Positions 1 to 8,048 of a stretch of 14,213 bases of DNA are shown here, piece by piece. Made by a program: the position numbers and the translations under genes. The notes beneath the pieces were generated by a model. That model worked only from the letters and a program-made list of their open reading frames with translations. It was not told where the DNA came from and ran no database searches. Position 1 is the stretch's first letter; each line of letters begins with the position of its first letter. The stretch comes from Pelagophyceae sp. CCMP2097 (Eukaryota; Sar; Pelagophyceae), in contig MU657344.1 of the NCBI GenBank assembly GCA_026770575.1, positions 87,202 through 101,414 on the forward strand, in the 5' to 3' direction.

Positions 1-2
1 TG

Positions 3-1463
3 GGCCCGATCGCCGTCGTGCTGAGCTACATCGAGGGCGACAACGCGCCCATGGGGCACATCGTGCCGCTCTTTGCCATCCTGCACCAGGTCGTGCAGAA
101 CCCGCCTCTTGACGTCACCGACGTCTCTACTGAGGACGAATGCGCGCAGATCGTCGAGGCGGTCAGCAATCGCTGGATGGGTTGCGGCTCGGGCCGCGCG
201 AAGAAGATTGGGCTTCGCCACCCGGCGCACTGCTTGGCGTACGAGCTCGACGTCTTCACGCAGTGCATCGTCGAATGCGTGCTTGGCGAGGCGGCGGCCA
301 CGGCCGTGAAGCGGTCGTGCACGGCGGCAAAGCCGAAGGAGGCGCTTGCGACGCTTTGCGGGGGCAACACGACTGCGCGGTACGGCAGGCTCCTCGCGCA
401 GTACGGCGACTTGAAGGCACGGCGCCCGCCGTACGACAACGCCGACGAAGTCATGGTCGTCGTCAAGGGCAAGGTCGCGGCGTTGGTTTCGACTATGAAC
501 AAGGAGACCAAGGCCAACGCGGTCAAGATGCTCGTCGCCATCTTCAAGGAGGTCGACTTCATCGGCGGCGGCAGCACGCTGTACGAGGACCTGCTGGCAG
601 ACTCCGCGCGGTTGACTCCGGACGCGCGGGAGTTTTGCAACGTCGCTTTGGACATTGACAAAGTGATCCCTCACGCGTGCGGGGTCGAGCGCCTCAACAA
701 GGCGCACGACTACATTCACAGCAAGAGCCGAGCGTCGCTGGCGCCCAAGACCATCCAAAAGGCGCTATTTATCTACACGAACGAGGCGCTGCTTCATAAG
801 CAAGAGCACGACGCGCAGCAGAAAGTCCTGCGGGCGCAGCGCGTGGAGCGCGTCGCGTCCGCCTCCGACCTCGACGCGCTCGCCTCCATGGACCTCGCCG
901 CCGCCGAGGAAGTTTTGTCGTCCGTCGCGGCGCTCGACGTCGCGGAGTTCCTGCCGGCCGAGTTCCAAGGCGACACGGACGACGGCGAGACGGGCGACTC
1001 GAGCGACGAGCTGGAGCCCGAGCCGCACAGGATTTACCTGGGCGTCTTTGAAGTGCCGGAAGGCTACGTCGCCGTCGACAAGCCGGCCGCGTTCTTGGGC
1101 GTCGACGTGCTCGAGCAGCAACCGCACTACATGCTCCTCTGCTGCGACAACTTGACCTGGGCTTTAGGGCGGATCGCCAAGTACAAGCCGAGGGCCATCA
1201 AGTACAAGTTCGACGTCGAGTGGGTGCGGGGCCAGCTGCACCAGCAGGGCGCCACGCTGGGCGACTACTGCGAGTTCGAGGCCGTCCTCCGCGCCGAGCC
1301 CGCACCTGGCTCCTGGATCTACCTGAAGAAGGCCGCAGCGCCGGCGCCGCAACGGAGGCGCCTCCGAGACGAGCTGGCGGCGGGCGACGACGACGAGAAC
1401 CCAGCCACTCGCCACCGAGCCGCGTCCGACGAGAACATGTTCGACTCGGGCACGGAGCGCTAA
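3..1463 (+). CDS. hAT-like transposase, 3' part (5' end outside window)
   Basis: The frame is open to the left edge of the window, so this is the C-terminal 486 or so codons of a longer gene; it ends with TAA at 1461-1463. Around 655-800 the protein reads HACGVERLNKAHDYIHSK, then RASLAP and an Asn near IYTN. This matches the hAT dimerisation (hATC) pattern of ER, a central helix, R.L.P and a terminal N. The upstream text (GDNAPMG, then RW and HPAHCLAYEL) fits the end of the RNase H-like hAT core, where HP.H.AA.LDP is usual. After hATC comes an Asp/Glu-rich linker (about 840-1020). A compact domain follows (about 1035-1340) with WALGRIAKYKP and IKYKFDVEW, which resembles a Tudor/SGF29-like reader only loosely, and then a basic tail. 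The usual tryptophan-rich start of hATC is weak, so the protein is divergent. GC-rich codon use matches the host. Activity cannot be judged because the N-terminal catalytic half is missing. Confidence 0.6.
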   Translation, partial: GPIAVVLSYIEGDNAPMGHIVPLFAILHQVVQNPPLDVTDVSTEDECAQIVEAVSNRWMGCGSGRAKKIGLRHPAHCLAYELDVFTQCIVECVLGEAAATAVKRSCTAAKPKEALATLCGGNTTARYGRLLAQYGDLKARRPPYDNADEVMVVVKGKVAALVSTMNKETKANAVKMLVAIFKEVDFIGGGSTLYEDLLADSARLTPDAREFCNVALDIDKVIPHACGVERLNKAHDYIHSKSRASLAPKTIQKALFIYTNEALLHKQEHDAQQKVLRAQRVERVASASDLDALASMDLAAAEEVLSSVAALDVAEFLPAEFQGDTDDGETGDSSDELEPEPHRIYLGVFEVPEGYVAVDKPAAFLGVDVLEQQPHYMLLCCDNLTWALGRIAKYKPRAIKYKFDVEWVRGQLHQQGATLGDYCEFEAVLRAEPAPGSWIYLKKAAAPAPQRRRLRDELAAGDDDENPATRHRAASDENMFDSGTER

Positions 1464-1738
1464 ACCCCGTCTTCCTCCTGGCATGGCGCGCGCTGGCACG
1501 ACGGACTCTTACCATAGTGTAACTCTTTGACCCAAGCCTGGCAGCAGTACTGGGTCTTAAAAGAAGGCCCCACAGGGTATCGCCAAAATTCATATCTCGG
1601 AAACCGCCTCGTCTTCGAGCTTGCCATCCAGGTTCTCAGCCCCGGGAGGGGCCTCCCTACGCGCCTAGACCCATCGCAGCCCGAATCAAGGCGTTTGAAA
1701 ATATGAGCTTCCAATTACTCTGCAATTCTGTGTGTAAG
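1464..1738. other. Non-coding stretch after the transposase gene
   Basis: No ORF here looks coding. Composition falls from strongly GC-rich to mixed. It probably contains the 3' UTR of the transposase gene and the beginning of its element end. I see no polyadenylation signal that I would defend. Confidence 0.4.
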
Positions 1739-1797
1739 GTAATTACCCAGTAATTACTGTAATTACCAAACCCCCAAATCCTTTTCACCGTAATTGC
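1739..1797. repeat. Cluster of GTAATTAC palindromes, possible transposon subterminal repeats
   Basis: The palindromic octamer GTAATTAC occurs at 1739-1746, 1750-1757 and 1759-1766, and a near copy, GTAATTGC, at 1790-1797. Subterminal clusters of short palindromes are typical transposase-binding sites in hAT elements. This cluster lies about 275 bp after the stop codon of a hAT-like transposase gene, on the side where the 3' end of the element should be. I cannot identify a terminal inverted repeat, because the 5' end of the element is outside the window. Confidence 0.5.
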
Positions 1798-1814
1798 CCA
1801 CCTATCCTGATATA

Positions 1815-2003
1815 GGAAGTTCCGTCCCCTATTGGATTCTGCTCCCTATTGGATTCGGAATGGCCAATGAGAGGGCTTGAAAATGCAGTTTGTTCAGAAA
1901 AAGCATTTTTGCACCAATCCAAGAGCTTTAAAAGTGTGAACAAGTTCAGAAGAAGGTTGGAATCCAATAGGGGATCCTGAATCCAATAGGGGAAAGGACT
2001 TCC
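1815..2003. mobile_element. MITE-like inverted-repeat element, copy 1
   Basis: The left end begins GGAAGTTCCGTCCCCTATTG and the right end is its imperfect reverse complement, finishing GGGGAAAGGACTTCC. The dinucleotide TA flanks both ends (1813-1814 and 2004-2005), as expected for a TA target duplication. Each terminal repeat is about 50 bp and holds two tandem copies of CCCTATTGGATTC. The centre contains CCAAT in both orientations. It has no ORF, so it would be non-autonomous. A second copy with the same ends and length class is at 7568-7726. Tc1/mariner-type mobilisation is suggested by the TA flanks only. Confidence 0.8.
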
Positions 2004-2112
2004 TAGAGATAGTGAAACAAACTCCATCAGAACACCCTTTTTCTGCGCCGACGCCGGTTTTCGTTAGACCGCTGCGACTGCGTTCGCATCTGCGTTCGCG
2101 GTGCGCGGGACG
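2004..2112 (+). promoter_or_regulatory. Presumed 5' UTR and core promoter region of the RCC1/IPT gene
   Basis: This short stretch separates the MITE from the ATG at 2113. It contains the near-repeat TGCGTTCGCATCTGCGTTCG around 2080-2100 and no clear TATA box. The nearest CCAAT-type sequences are inside the adjacent MITE, so the element could contribute promoter sequence. This is inferred from position only. Confidence 0.3.
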
Positions 2113-5100
2113 ATGGCGGCCGCGAATATGGCGGCGCCGGCGAGCCTCGGCGGCGTCGGGGAAATGTTCGGCTGGGGCGCCTTCTCCGAGGGCCGCATTG
2201 TCAACTTGGCGTCGCACCGCGCGAGCCGCGTCGCACGGCTCTGCGGCGGCGGCGCGCACGCCGTCGCAGTCGGCGACGGCCGCGCGGCGCCGCTGACGCT
2301 CGACTCGAACCTCGTCGGCACGAGCTGCCAGGCGACGCCGGACTTAGACATCGCCGGCGCCGTCGTCGACGCGGCGTTTGCCGACGGCCACGCCCTCGCC
2401 ATCGACGCCGCCGGAAAGATGTGGGCCCGCGGCGCCGGCGCAGCGGGGCAGCTCGGCCTCGGCGCGACGGCGAAGCGGTACGACGGCGCAAACAAGTGGG
2501 TCGAGGTGCCGCTGGCGCAGGCGGCGGGGCGCATCGTCGGCGTTGCGTGCGGATCCAGGCACTCCGCCTGCTGCACCGCCGCGGGGGACGTCTACACCTG
2601 GGGCCGCGGCTTCGAGGGCCAGCTCGGCCACGCCCCGGTAAGATAACATGTGGGGGCTGCCGAAAGTGCGCGGCGCCTAGGCCGCACGCCCCGCTCTGTA
2701 GGTGCAGCCCGGCGCCGAGGCGCTGCCGCAGGCACCGCCGCGGAGCGCCGCGCCGGCACCGGCTATCGGCGCGCCTGCGCCAGCGGCCGCGGGCGGCGCC
2801 TCGTCGCCCGCGGCCGCCGAGGTCGGCGTGGCTTTGCGGCCGCGCCTCGTCGTGGGCCTCGCGCCGCAGAGCAAGGCGCGCGATGTGCACGCGCACGCGG
2901 TTGTCCACGTGGCCTGCGGCGCCAACTTTACCGTGGCCGTGTGCGCCGACGGCGCCATCTACAGCTGGGGCGAAGGCCGCTGCGGCGAGTTGGGCCTCGG
3001 CGTGCGTCTCGCCTCGCAGCGCGCGCCGGCGCGCGTCAAGTGGCCCGCCGACGCCGCGCCCTGCGCCGAGGTGGCCTGCGGCTGGGCCCACGTCGTCGCG
3101 CGCGACGCCGACGGTGCAGTCTACACCTGGGGGTTCAACCGATTCGGTACACTCCCGCCGCGTCGGGCACCACGGTCGGAAAACGCGAAGCGGCGGTCGG
3201 GAACACGGCGCGATCGACGGCGGAGGCCCTAGGGTGTGACCGCAGAATGAACGCTAGGAAGAGAGAGTGGAGCGCCGGCCGTACCGCCGCCCACCAGGCC
3301 AGACCGGCCTCTCGGGCGAATTCGGCGCGGCGTCGTCGGTGCTGGAGCCGCACAAGATTTGCGGCGAAGCGTTTGAGGGCGTCGTCGTCCAAGTCGGCGC
3401 GGCACAGCACGCGTCGGCGGCGCTTACGGCGGCGGGCCGCCTCTACGCGTGGGGCTCCGGCGCCGCGCTCGGAGCCCGCGCCGAGGGTGACGCCGCGGAC
3501 GGCGCCGCCGTGGCGCCGCGCGCGGTGCGGCAGCTGGGTGAAGCATTCGTAGGAAAATTTGCGCTTACGACCGTTGGCTGCTTCGTCTTCGTGCCGAGCC
3601 GCGTCTCGGCGGCGGAGCCGCCGCTCCTGCCCAATGCCGGCGGCGCGCAGCTCCTGCTGCGCGGCGGCGGGCTCTGGCCCTCGGACGACATCGTCGTGCG
3701 TTTCACGCCTGCGCCGCTCGACGACGCCGACGCGCCGCCGGCGGCGCGTTGCTGCGTCGGCACGTTCGTCGCGCCGTCGGACGGCGACGAGGGCGGCGTG
3801 GTCTGCGTGGCACCGGCGTTCCCGCGGCCGTGCGTCGTTTCGGTGGACCTCGCGATCAACGGCCGCGACTTTTGCGGCGGAGGCGTTTCCGTCACGCTGT
3901 ACCGCGCGCCGCAGCTGCAGGGCGTCAAGCCGCGGAGCTGCGCCGTCTCTGGTGGCGCGGTGGTTCGGATCTCGGGGACGAACCTGTTCGAGACGGGCGT
4001 CGTTTCCGTGCGCTTCAAGGACGTGACGAGCGGCGACGAGTGGGTCGTGCCCGCGAGCGTTGTGCTGGACAAGGACCAAAAGTACGTCGAGTGCGCCGCG
4101 CCGGACCTGCGCTCGCTCGTCGCCGAGGCGGACCTCGTGAAGAGGCTGCCCGTGCGGGTGCAGCTGGCAGTGGCGCTCAACGGCCAGACGTTCGTCGACG
4201 TGGACGACGGCATGGTCATGCACGACGCCGTCGTAGTCACCGTGGAGCCCGACGCGCGCCCGCTCGCGGCGGCGCCGGCGACTCCAGCGACGGCCGTGGC
4301 GGTGGCCGGCGCGGTGGTCAAGGTGCGAGGGCGGAGCTTTTTCGCGTCGGAGCATGCGTTCGTCCGCCTCGCCTTTGAGCATGCAGGCGAGGCCTGCGTC
4401 TTCGAGACGCACGCAAAGTGCGTCGATCCGAACACGTTGACATTCCGCGCGCCTTCAAAGGCGCAATTGCTAGCAGTCTGCCCGGCCCCGCCCGCCGCCC
4501 CGCCCGCCGACGACGACGACGACAACGGCGCCGGCTCGCGCGGCTCGCGCGGTTCCCGCGGCTCCAAGGACTCCAAAGCGAGCCACGCCTCGAAGCCCGA
4601 CGGTCCGGTCGCCCCTCCGGAAAGGCGGCTGTTCCAGTGCACGCTCGACGTCTCTCTCGACGGCGTCGACGTCGTCGGCGGCGGCGGCCGGGCCTTCTCG
4701 CTCCACGCGCCGCTGGCGCCGCAGGACGTCTCGGAGCTCGAACCGTCGTCGGGGCCCGTACGCGGCGGCACCGAGGTCGCTCTGCGCGTCGCCGGCCTCC
4801 TCGGCGGCCTAGGCGGCGACGCAGCGACGCGCTACCGCTGCGCGCGCGTGCGAATCGACGCGCCGCCGCACGCGAAAGGCAAGGGCAAGGCCGCCGCTGC
4901 CGCGTTGGTCGTGGCCGCGCGTGTCGGGCTCGTGTCCACCGCGAGGTTCGCGCAAGTAAACGCCGAGGTTGGCGAAGTCGACGCCGACGGCTCAGAAGCG
5001 TCCGATGTCGTGGAGAGCGAGGGCCTCGTCGAGCTCGCGCTGCTCTTCGACGCGCCACCGCTGCCGGTGCTCGACACCGAGGCGCCTCGGCCACCCCCGC

Positions 5101-5651
5101 CGGCGACGGGCGACGACGCGCCGGACGTCGCCCACGCCGCTCCGCCGCCGCGCACCGCCGTCTGCAAGGTCTCGCTCGCGCTGGACGGCGAGCACTTTGG
5201 GCCGTTGTTCGACGTGACGTTTACGTACTACCCGACGCCGGCCATCCTCGCCGTGTCAAACGGCGCCGACGACGCCGCGGCCGACGACGGCGCGCCGCAG
5301 GGCGCCGTCCTCGCGCCGGGCGACGCCGCGACGCTCTCGGGTCGCGACTTCCCCGCCGCCGCCGCGTCGGTCATGTTCTCCTGGGCGTGCGACGGGCGGC
5401 CGCAGTCGTTCCTGCTGCGCCTCGACGCCGCGCCCGCCGACGCCGACGCGCTGCCCCTGGACGCGCAGGCGCTCCGCTTCGCCGTGCCCGACCTCGGCCT
5501 CGCGCCGTCGCCGGCGCCCGACGACGACGATCTCGACCCGGAGCCGACGACGACGCCGGTGACGTGCGAGGTCTCGTTCAACGGCGGCCGCGACTTTTCA
5601 GACAGCCGCAAAACGTTCACGTACAAACACCCGCGCCCGGCCCCCGCGTAG
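2113..5651 (+). CDS. RCC1 beta-propeller protein with C-terminal IPT/TIG domains (3 exons)
   Basis: Exons are 2113-2637, 2702-3146 and 3298-5651. The joined reading frame is 3324 bases, 1107 aa plus TAG. Both junctions restore an RCC1 repeat: GQLGHAP continues into the next exon, and FNRF-G-QTGL is rebuilt across the second intron. Residues from about 12 to 400 carry six or so RCC1 repeats, seen as V.CG..H..A followed by G..Y.WG.G..GQLG (for example VACGSRH with YTWGRG, VACGANF with YSWGEG, VACGWAH with YTWGFN). That is close to a full propeller. Residues from about 425 onward hold repeated IPT/TIG-like modules, marked by VxPxSGPVxGGTEV and by VSLALDGEHF or VSFNGGRDFS followed by F.Y. A low-complexity Asp run and SRG repeats (4507-4590) separate two modules. 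RCC1 domains often act in GTPase exchange or ubiquitin pathways and IPT domains bind protein or DNA. The partner is unknown. I see no signal peptide or membrane segment. ATG 2113 is the first in frame; ATG 2128 is an alternative. Confidence 0.8.
2638..2701 (+). other. Intron 1 of the RCC1/IPT gene
   Basis: A 64-bp intron begins GTAAGA and ends CTCTGTAG. It is phase 0, 64 is not a multiple of three, and the unspliced frame stops at TAA 2644-2646. Splicing fuses two halves of one RCC1 repeat. Confidence 0.8.
3147..3297 (+). other. Intron 2 of the RCC1/IPT gene
   Basis: A 151-bp intron begins GTACAC and ends CGCCCACCAG, phase 1. Splicing recreates a Gly codon in the RCC1 signature. The unspliced frame leaves recognisable RCC1 sequence immediately after 3146. 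Confidence 0.75.
4507..4590 (+). repeat. Low-complexity coding repeat (Asp run, then SRG repeats)
   Basis: GAC codons are repeated at 4509-4523. A 9-bp tandem repeat, GGCTCGCGC and variants, follows and encodes SRG SRG SRG and then Lys/Ser-rich text. It lies between IPT modules of the RCC1/IPT protein and looks like a flexible linker. Confidence 0.6.
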
Positions 5652-6200
5652 CCGCCGCGAGACGACCGACGACCGGCTGCCGCGCTGCCGCCGCGCTGCC
5701 GCCGCGCGGCGACGCGGCGAGGGCGGCGCGGGAACAACCCGTAAACCTTGGCACGAGTAGACGACGCGACAGAGCAGGCATGAGGGTGTTAGGATTCCTA
5801 AGCGGCTACAACTTGAAGATGGTTTCGCCAAGAAAGTCAAGTATTTTTTGGGCAAATTTGAAACGGCCTTTCGAGGTACAGATACCGGGGTCGCATGCAG
5901 CGCGCCGAGACGCCTCCAGCCGTGCCGGGTGAACTTTGGCATGTCTACTATGGGCTGAGAAATCGATTTGGCGACTTTGGCGAGGGCCGTTACCAACCAA
6001 GGAGACCTCGGATTTTCGTTCACCCGGCGCCGATGGCCGCGTACGGCCGTGTGTAAGAAGGCTACGTCGAGCAACCACCGAAATACCTGACCTAAAAAGC
6101 CCGGGGATGAAACCAATAAGCTACAGTTGACCCGTATTTTCGTATTTTTGTCTGAATATTTTGAAGTTCTCGCGTCCTTTCGCTGGCGGCGGCGACGGAG
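5652..6200. other. Intergenic region with no convincing gene
   Basis: The first 100 bp are GC-rich (GCCGCCGCG repeats, likely 3' UTR of the RCC1/IPT gene). The rest is of mixed composition, unlike the coding DNA on either side. A minus-strand frame is open across most of it, but I see no family in that translation and reject it as a gene. It could be an old repeat. Confidence 0.4.
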
Positions 6201-6605
6201 ATGCGTACGTCGGAGTACACGCGCACGGCGCTGCGCGGGTCGTATCTGCAGTACGAGGGCGACCGGCTCGTGGGCGAGTTCATAGGCATCGGAAGGTGGC
6301 CGACTTCGGCTGCAAAGGGCAAGGCGATCAAGTACTACGTGCAGCTGACGCTCCTGGTCGACGCGCGCGGGCGCGCCGCTCGGACAAAGGTGCAGCGCGG
6401 CCTCTACGACGACGTCCAAACGGCGCTGCGCAACATCGACGTGGAGCGCGAGGCGCTCAGGCTCGAGCCTCGGAAGAAGGTCCGCAGGGTCGCGTCCGGC
6501 TCCGACCAGCCTGCGCGGGCGCACGCGGCCAACGCGCCCGCGCCTGCCGCCGGCGCGCAGGCGCACGCAGCCAACGCGCCCGACGCGCCGACGCACGCGG
6601 CCTAA
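6201..6605 (+). CDS. Hypothetical protein with Ala/His/Asn repeat tail; frame continues after the stop
   Basis: ATG 6201 starts a 134-aa frame with host-like GC-rich codons. The first 90 residues look like a folded domain (GEFIGIGRWP, then GKAIKYYVQLTLLVDARGR, then LYDDVQTALRNID), followed by a basic stretch (RKKVRRVASG). The last 30 residues are AHAANAP-type repeats. I do not recognise the family. The IKYY segment after a GxG.W stretch recalls WALGRIAKYKPRAIKYKF in the transposase C-terminus at 3-1463, but only weakly. The TAA at 6603-6605 interrupts the same repeat. The identical frame then continues with the repeat and with non-repetitive text (CISVYGRALLVDWHGRGHKM) to about 6885, where composition becomes AT-rich. 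The gene may therefore carry a nonsense mutation and have lost its 3' end to the AT-rich island. Confidence 0.4.
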   Translation: MRTSEYTRTALRGSYLQYEGDRLVGEFIGIGRWPTSAAKGKAIKYYVQLTLLVDARGRAARTKVQRGLYDDVQTALRNIDVEREALRLEPRKKVRRVASGSDQPARAHAANAPAPAAGAQAHAANAPDAPTHAA

Positions 6606-6690
6606 GGGCCCGCGCCCGGGCCCGAAGCGCCGGCGCACGCGGCCAACGGGCGCGCGGCCGACGCGCCGACGCACGCGGCCACCGCGCGGG
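6521..6690 (+). repeat. GC-rich in-frame repeat around GCACGCGGCC
   Basis: The core GCACGCGGCC (one copy GCACGCAGCC) starts at 6521, 6563, 6593, 6635 and 6671. The spacings of 42, 30, 42 and 36 bp are all multiples of three. They encode Ala-His-Ala-Ala units on both sides of the TAA at 6603. Confidence 0.65.
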
Positions 6691-6889
6691 CGGTACGCTG
6701 CATCAGCGTCTACGGGCGCGCGCTGCTCGTCGACTGGCACGGGCGCGGGCACAAGATGGCGTGCAAGCAGCTCGCCACCGAGTTCCAAGACCGCCTCCTC
6801 GGCGACTCGCTCTTTCCGGAGCTGAACCGCCGCCTCCCCGCGCCCGGCGCGCCTTGGATGGGCCGATTCGGCTGCTTGGTGGAAAATAT

Positions 6890-6986
6890 AGACTTTTTTT
6901 TAGAGGAATTGACAAAACTTATAAAATGGATTTCGCTTGCGCTCAACCCAAAGTTTTGTCAATTCTAAAACCTCTCAAAAAAGTCT
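6890..6986. repeat. Long imperfect hairpin at the left edge of the AT-rich island
   Basis: The left arm (6890-6920) and right arm (6951-6986) are inverted copies. AATTGACAAAACTT (6907-6920) pairs perfectly with AAGTTTTGTCAATT (6951-6964), AGAGG (6902-6906) pairs with CCTCT (6971-6975), and AGACTTTTTT (6890-6899) pairs with AAAAAAGTCT (6977-6986). The loop is about 30 bp. It might be a very short MITE, a terminal structure of the inserted element, or a structured 3' processing site. Confidence 0.75.
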
Positions 6987-7019
6987 TTTGAAAAAATGGA
7001 AAAAAATGAAAAATTGAAA

Positions 7020-7300
7020 TTTAGAAAACCCCAAAAGATGAAAAGATTTTGATATTTTGAAAAGATTAAATAAAATCCCAAAAGTAGATCCAAAAAGGAT
7101 TTGATTTAATCTTAAACGCTCAATCAGATTTCAAAATAACATTTCCAACTGATCTGTTTTCAGAAAGAGAAAAAACATTTTGGATTTCAAGGATTTGATG
7201 AAATCTTGATAAAGATCTTTACATTTTCAAAATTACATTTCCAAATATCTGTTTTTAGAAAGAGAAAAACATTTTTAGATTTGAGGATTTGATTAGTATG
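7020..7300 (+). repeat. Degenerate tandem repeat of 94-bp period
   Basis: GGATTTGAT anchors recur at 7097, 7191 and 7285, exactly 94 bp apart. Two units are clear (about 7128-7210 and 7222-7300), sharing CATTTCCAA, TCTGTTTT, AGAAAGAGAAAAA and GGATTTGAT. The first unit is degenerate except for its end. It has no coding potential. A related unit is at 13840-13907. Confidence 0.7.
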
Positions 7301-7565
7301 ATTTGAGGTATATCGAGAAGGTCTTCCTGCTCTACTGCCTCTCCTCAATGGGTTACATAAAAATCTTACAAATTCCGAGAAATTGATAAAAATATTTTAG
7401 AAATTAAAAAAAAATTGGTTCAAAATGACACATGTACAATTAGAAAAAATAGAAAATGATTTATAGGATTTATAGGATTCGAAAAGTGCGACATGTAACA
7501 ATTCAAAAATGTTTAAAATGTTTAAAATTTAAAAAAAAAAATCATAAAAATGAAAGGTATAAACA
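7301..7565. other. AT-rich stretch with no gene seen
   Basis: Poly-A and poly-T tracts dominate and there is no ORF worth reporting. A short direct repeat (GATTTATAGGATTTATAGGATT) lies near 7458-7480. A brief less AT-rich segment at 7315-7345 does not match anything I recognise. Confidence 0.4.
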
Positions 7566-7567
7566 TA

Positions 7568-7726
7568 GGAAGTGCCTGCCCCTATTTGATTCTGCGCCAA
7601 ATTGATTCAGGTTTGGCCAATCAGGGGTCTTATAATGTGAATTGAACCAATCACGGCCCCTCCAAAAAGGAGAATCAAATTGGGAAATCCCCAAAAAAGG
7701 CGAATCAAATAGGGGCAGGCACTTCC
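7568..7726. mobile_element. MITE-like inverted-repeat element, copy 2
   Basis: The left end begins GGAAGTGCCTGCCCCTATTT and the right end is CAAATAGGGGCAGGCACTTCC, its reverse complement over about 25 bp with a weaker extension. TA flanks both sides (7566-7567 and 7727-7728). It aligns with copy 1 along the terminal repeats and at the internal TGGCCAAT, TCTTATAATG and ACCAATC segments. It is 159 bp against 189 bp for copy 1. It sits within the AT-rich island. Confidence 0.85.
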
Positions 7727-7728
7727 TA

Positions 7729-8048
7729 TATAAGGACAAACGTGTAAGTGAGATATATGAAATGAGTTTAAATGACAAAAATCTTTATCTTGCGAATAGT
7801 ATAAACTGTACCATACCAGCGTTTAAAAACGTTTTGGTTGGGAACTCGTTTGTTAAACTTGAAACGATATATGACAAAAAAAAATACGAATAGAAAATTT
7901 AAAAAAAATGTACAAAAAAATGGATATAAAACACAACGTGTTGAGGAAAAAAAATAAAATCATCATAAAATATTGCACGCATTTTCAACAGAAATATGGT
8001 AACACCAAAATTTAAAGATTCTGAAAAAGAATTAAATACGGAAAAGCG
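7729..8048 (+). other. AT-rich stretch with small ORF fragments, no identified gene
   Basis: After the MITE a frame runs to TAG at 7891-7893 with protein-like text (ANSINCTIPAFKNVLVGNSF). A further short frame from ATG 7996 (MVTPKFKDSEKELNTEK) leads into the next fragment after a probable one-base shift near 8045. Neither is recognised. They may be remnants of a gene preceding the polymerase, or of its N-terminus. Confidence 0.3.

Noticed and set aside
2201..4771. Long minus-strand frames opposite the RCC1/IPT gene
   Set aside because: They are Arg/Ala/His-rich shadows of a GC-rich gene whose plus-strand product has clear domains and consistent splicing.
5598..6788. A 396-codon minus-strand frame crossing the intergenic region and the ORF at 6201
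   Set aside because: About half is the antisense of GC-rich coding or repeat DNA, where stop-free shadows are common, and the middle shows no domain I can recognise. It also overlaps a better plus-strand ORF.
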